From contig NZ_BMDA01000001.1 of assembly GCF_014635545.1 (NCBI RefSeq), positions 574,739-638,738 of the forward strand: a DNA stretch of 64,000 nt, given 5' to 3'. The notes below the pieces were generated by a model. That model was not told the origin of the DNA, ran no database searches, and saw only the letters and a list, made by a program, of their open reading frames with translations. This DNA is from Acinetobacter courvalinii (GTDB lineage Bacteria > Pseudomonadota > Gammaproteobacteria > Pseudomonadales > Moraxellaceae). Of the stretch, positions 63,658 through 64,000 are shown piece by piece. Numbering within the stretch: the stretch's first letter is position 1; every line of letters begins with the position of its first letter. Both the position numbers and the translations under genes were made by a program.

Positions 63658-64000
63658 ATGGAAAAAATGATTCGGCCCGACACAGACACGCTATTGTCAA
63701 AAAGTTTTATTTTCATCATGGCAGTGACATGTGGCCTTTGTGCAGGGTCGAACTATTATAACCAGCCTCTGATTTATTCAATTGCTCAAGCCTTGCAGGT
63801 GAATGCAGAGCAGGTGGCTTTTACCATCGTCATTGGCCAACTGTCTTATGCAGTTGGTCTTTTTATTTTGGTTCCGCTTGGGGATTTTTTTGAAAAGCGG
63901 CGCTATATCTGTGTGTTGATGTGCTGCACCGGATTTGCCCAAGTAGGCTTGTCGTTTAGCCAGTCCTTGCCGGTACTGTATGGGTTCACCTTTTTAGCGA
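63658..64000 (+). CDS. MFS transporter, N-terminal part, cut by the window end
   Basis: The frame runs from ATG 63658 (or ATG 63667) to the end of the window, about 114 codons. AVTCGLCAGSNYYNQPLIYSIA and VPLGDFFEKRRYI match the start of the protein at 51527-52702, so this is a second member of the same DHA1-like family. It lies 16 bases after dcaP with AGGA upstream and probably belongs to the dca operon. The substrate is unknown. Confidence 0.85.
   Translation, partial: MEKMIRPDTDTLLSKSFIFIMAVTCGLCAGSNYYNQPLIYSIAQALQVNAEQVAFTIVIGQLSYAVGLFILVPLGDFFEKRRYICVLMCCTGFAQVGLSFSQSLPVLYGFTFLA

Noticed and set aside
1-64000. CRISPR arrays, tRNA or rRNA genes, prophage and integrase genes
   Set aside because: No regularly spaced repeats, cloverleaf-like sequences or phage structural or integrase genes were recognised.

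Overview
The window looks like chromosomal DNA of an Acinetobacter species. It is AT-rich and carries a complete dca-type dicarboxylate beta-oxidation locus with a coiled-coil DcaP porin. It also has PcaU/PobR-like IclR regulators, an AAHS-family transporter and a fused IIA-HPr-EI fructose PTS, all familiar from this genus. The species cannot be fixed from the sequence. No tRNA, rRNA, CRISPR array or intact insertion sequence was seen.

Layout. (1) 1-13.3 kb, + strand: a tightly packed siderophore operon entered mid-gene. It holds three NIS (IucA/IucC) synthetases, a PLP-dependent SbnH-like decarboxylase, an MFS exporter, an SbnG-like HpcH/HpaI-fold citrate synthase, a complete ferric-siderophore ABC importer (binding protein, two FecCD permeases, ATPase), an FhuF-like [2Fe-2S] reductase and an RraA-family protein. 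The gene set matches staphyloferrin B biosynthesis; the L-Dap synthesis genes (sbnA/sbnB equivalents) and a TonB receptor would have to lie upstream. (2) 13.5-20.8 kb: a minus-strand porin and the fruB-fruK-fruA fructose PTS operon. (3) 21-28.4 kb: housekeeping and miscellaneous genes: a DUF1624 membrane protein with a Zur-like palindrome, yghU, a LysR gene divergent from cidAB-like genes, xseA/xseB and an aroP-like permease. (4) 28.7-37.1 kb: a contact-dependent growth inhibition locus, cdiB-cdiA-cdiI, with a VENN motif, a C-terminal toxin region I cannot assign and a small acidic immunity candidate. (5) 37.3-42.8 kb: a CjaA-like cysteine-type ABC importer with two tandem binding-protein paralogues, then an orphan, degenerate MoeA-like protein. 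(6) 42.9-46.3 kb: an Fsr-type efflux pump, a divergent AraC regulator and a YcaQ/AlkX DNA glycosylase. (7) 46.5-64 kb: two neighbouring acid-catabolism modules. The first has an AAHS transporter, acyl-CoA dehydrogenase, class III CoA-transferase, two IclR regulators and an MFS protein. The second is the dca locus: dcaF, dcaH, an SDR and dcaE on the minus strand, dcaA, dcaK, dcaI, dcaJ and dcaP on the plus strand, then an MFS gene cut by the window end.

How it works together. The siderophore operon encodes its own citrate supply, assembly, export, re-uptake and reductive iron release. In the dca locus DcaP admits dicarboxylates across the outer membrane, DcaK moves them inward, DcaIJ activates them to CoA thioesters, and DcaA, DcaE, DcaH and DcaF perform one beta-oxidation cycle. 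The first acid module duplicates transport, activation and dehydrogenation with a different CoA-transferase class, so it may feed other acids into the same cycle. Related palindromes of the type TTTCGCANTGCGAAA lie in the promoters of the first module and both IclR genes, and a variant lies upstream of dcaA. This suggests one IclR regulon with two regulators.

The points most worth a second look are the staphyloferrin-B-like operon with an RraA-like protein lacking its catalytic arginine, the unassigned CDI toxin and a non-repeat helical insert in CdiA, the shared IclR palindromes, and the degenerate MoeA homologue.
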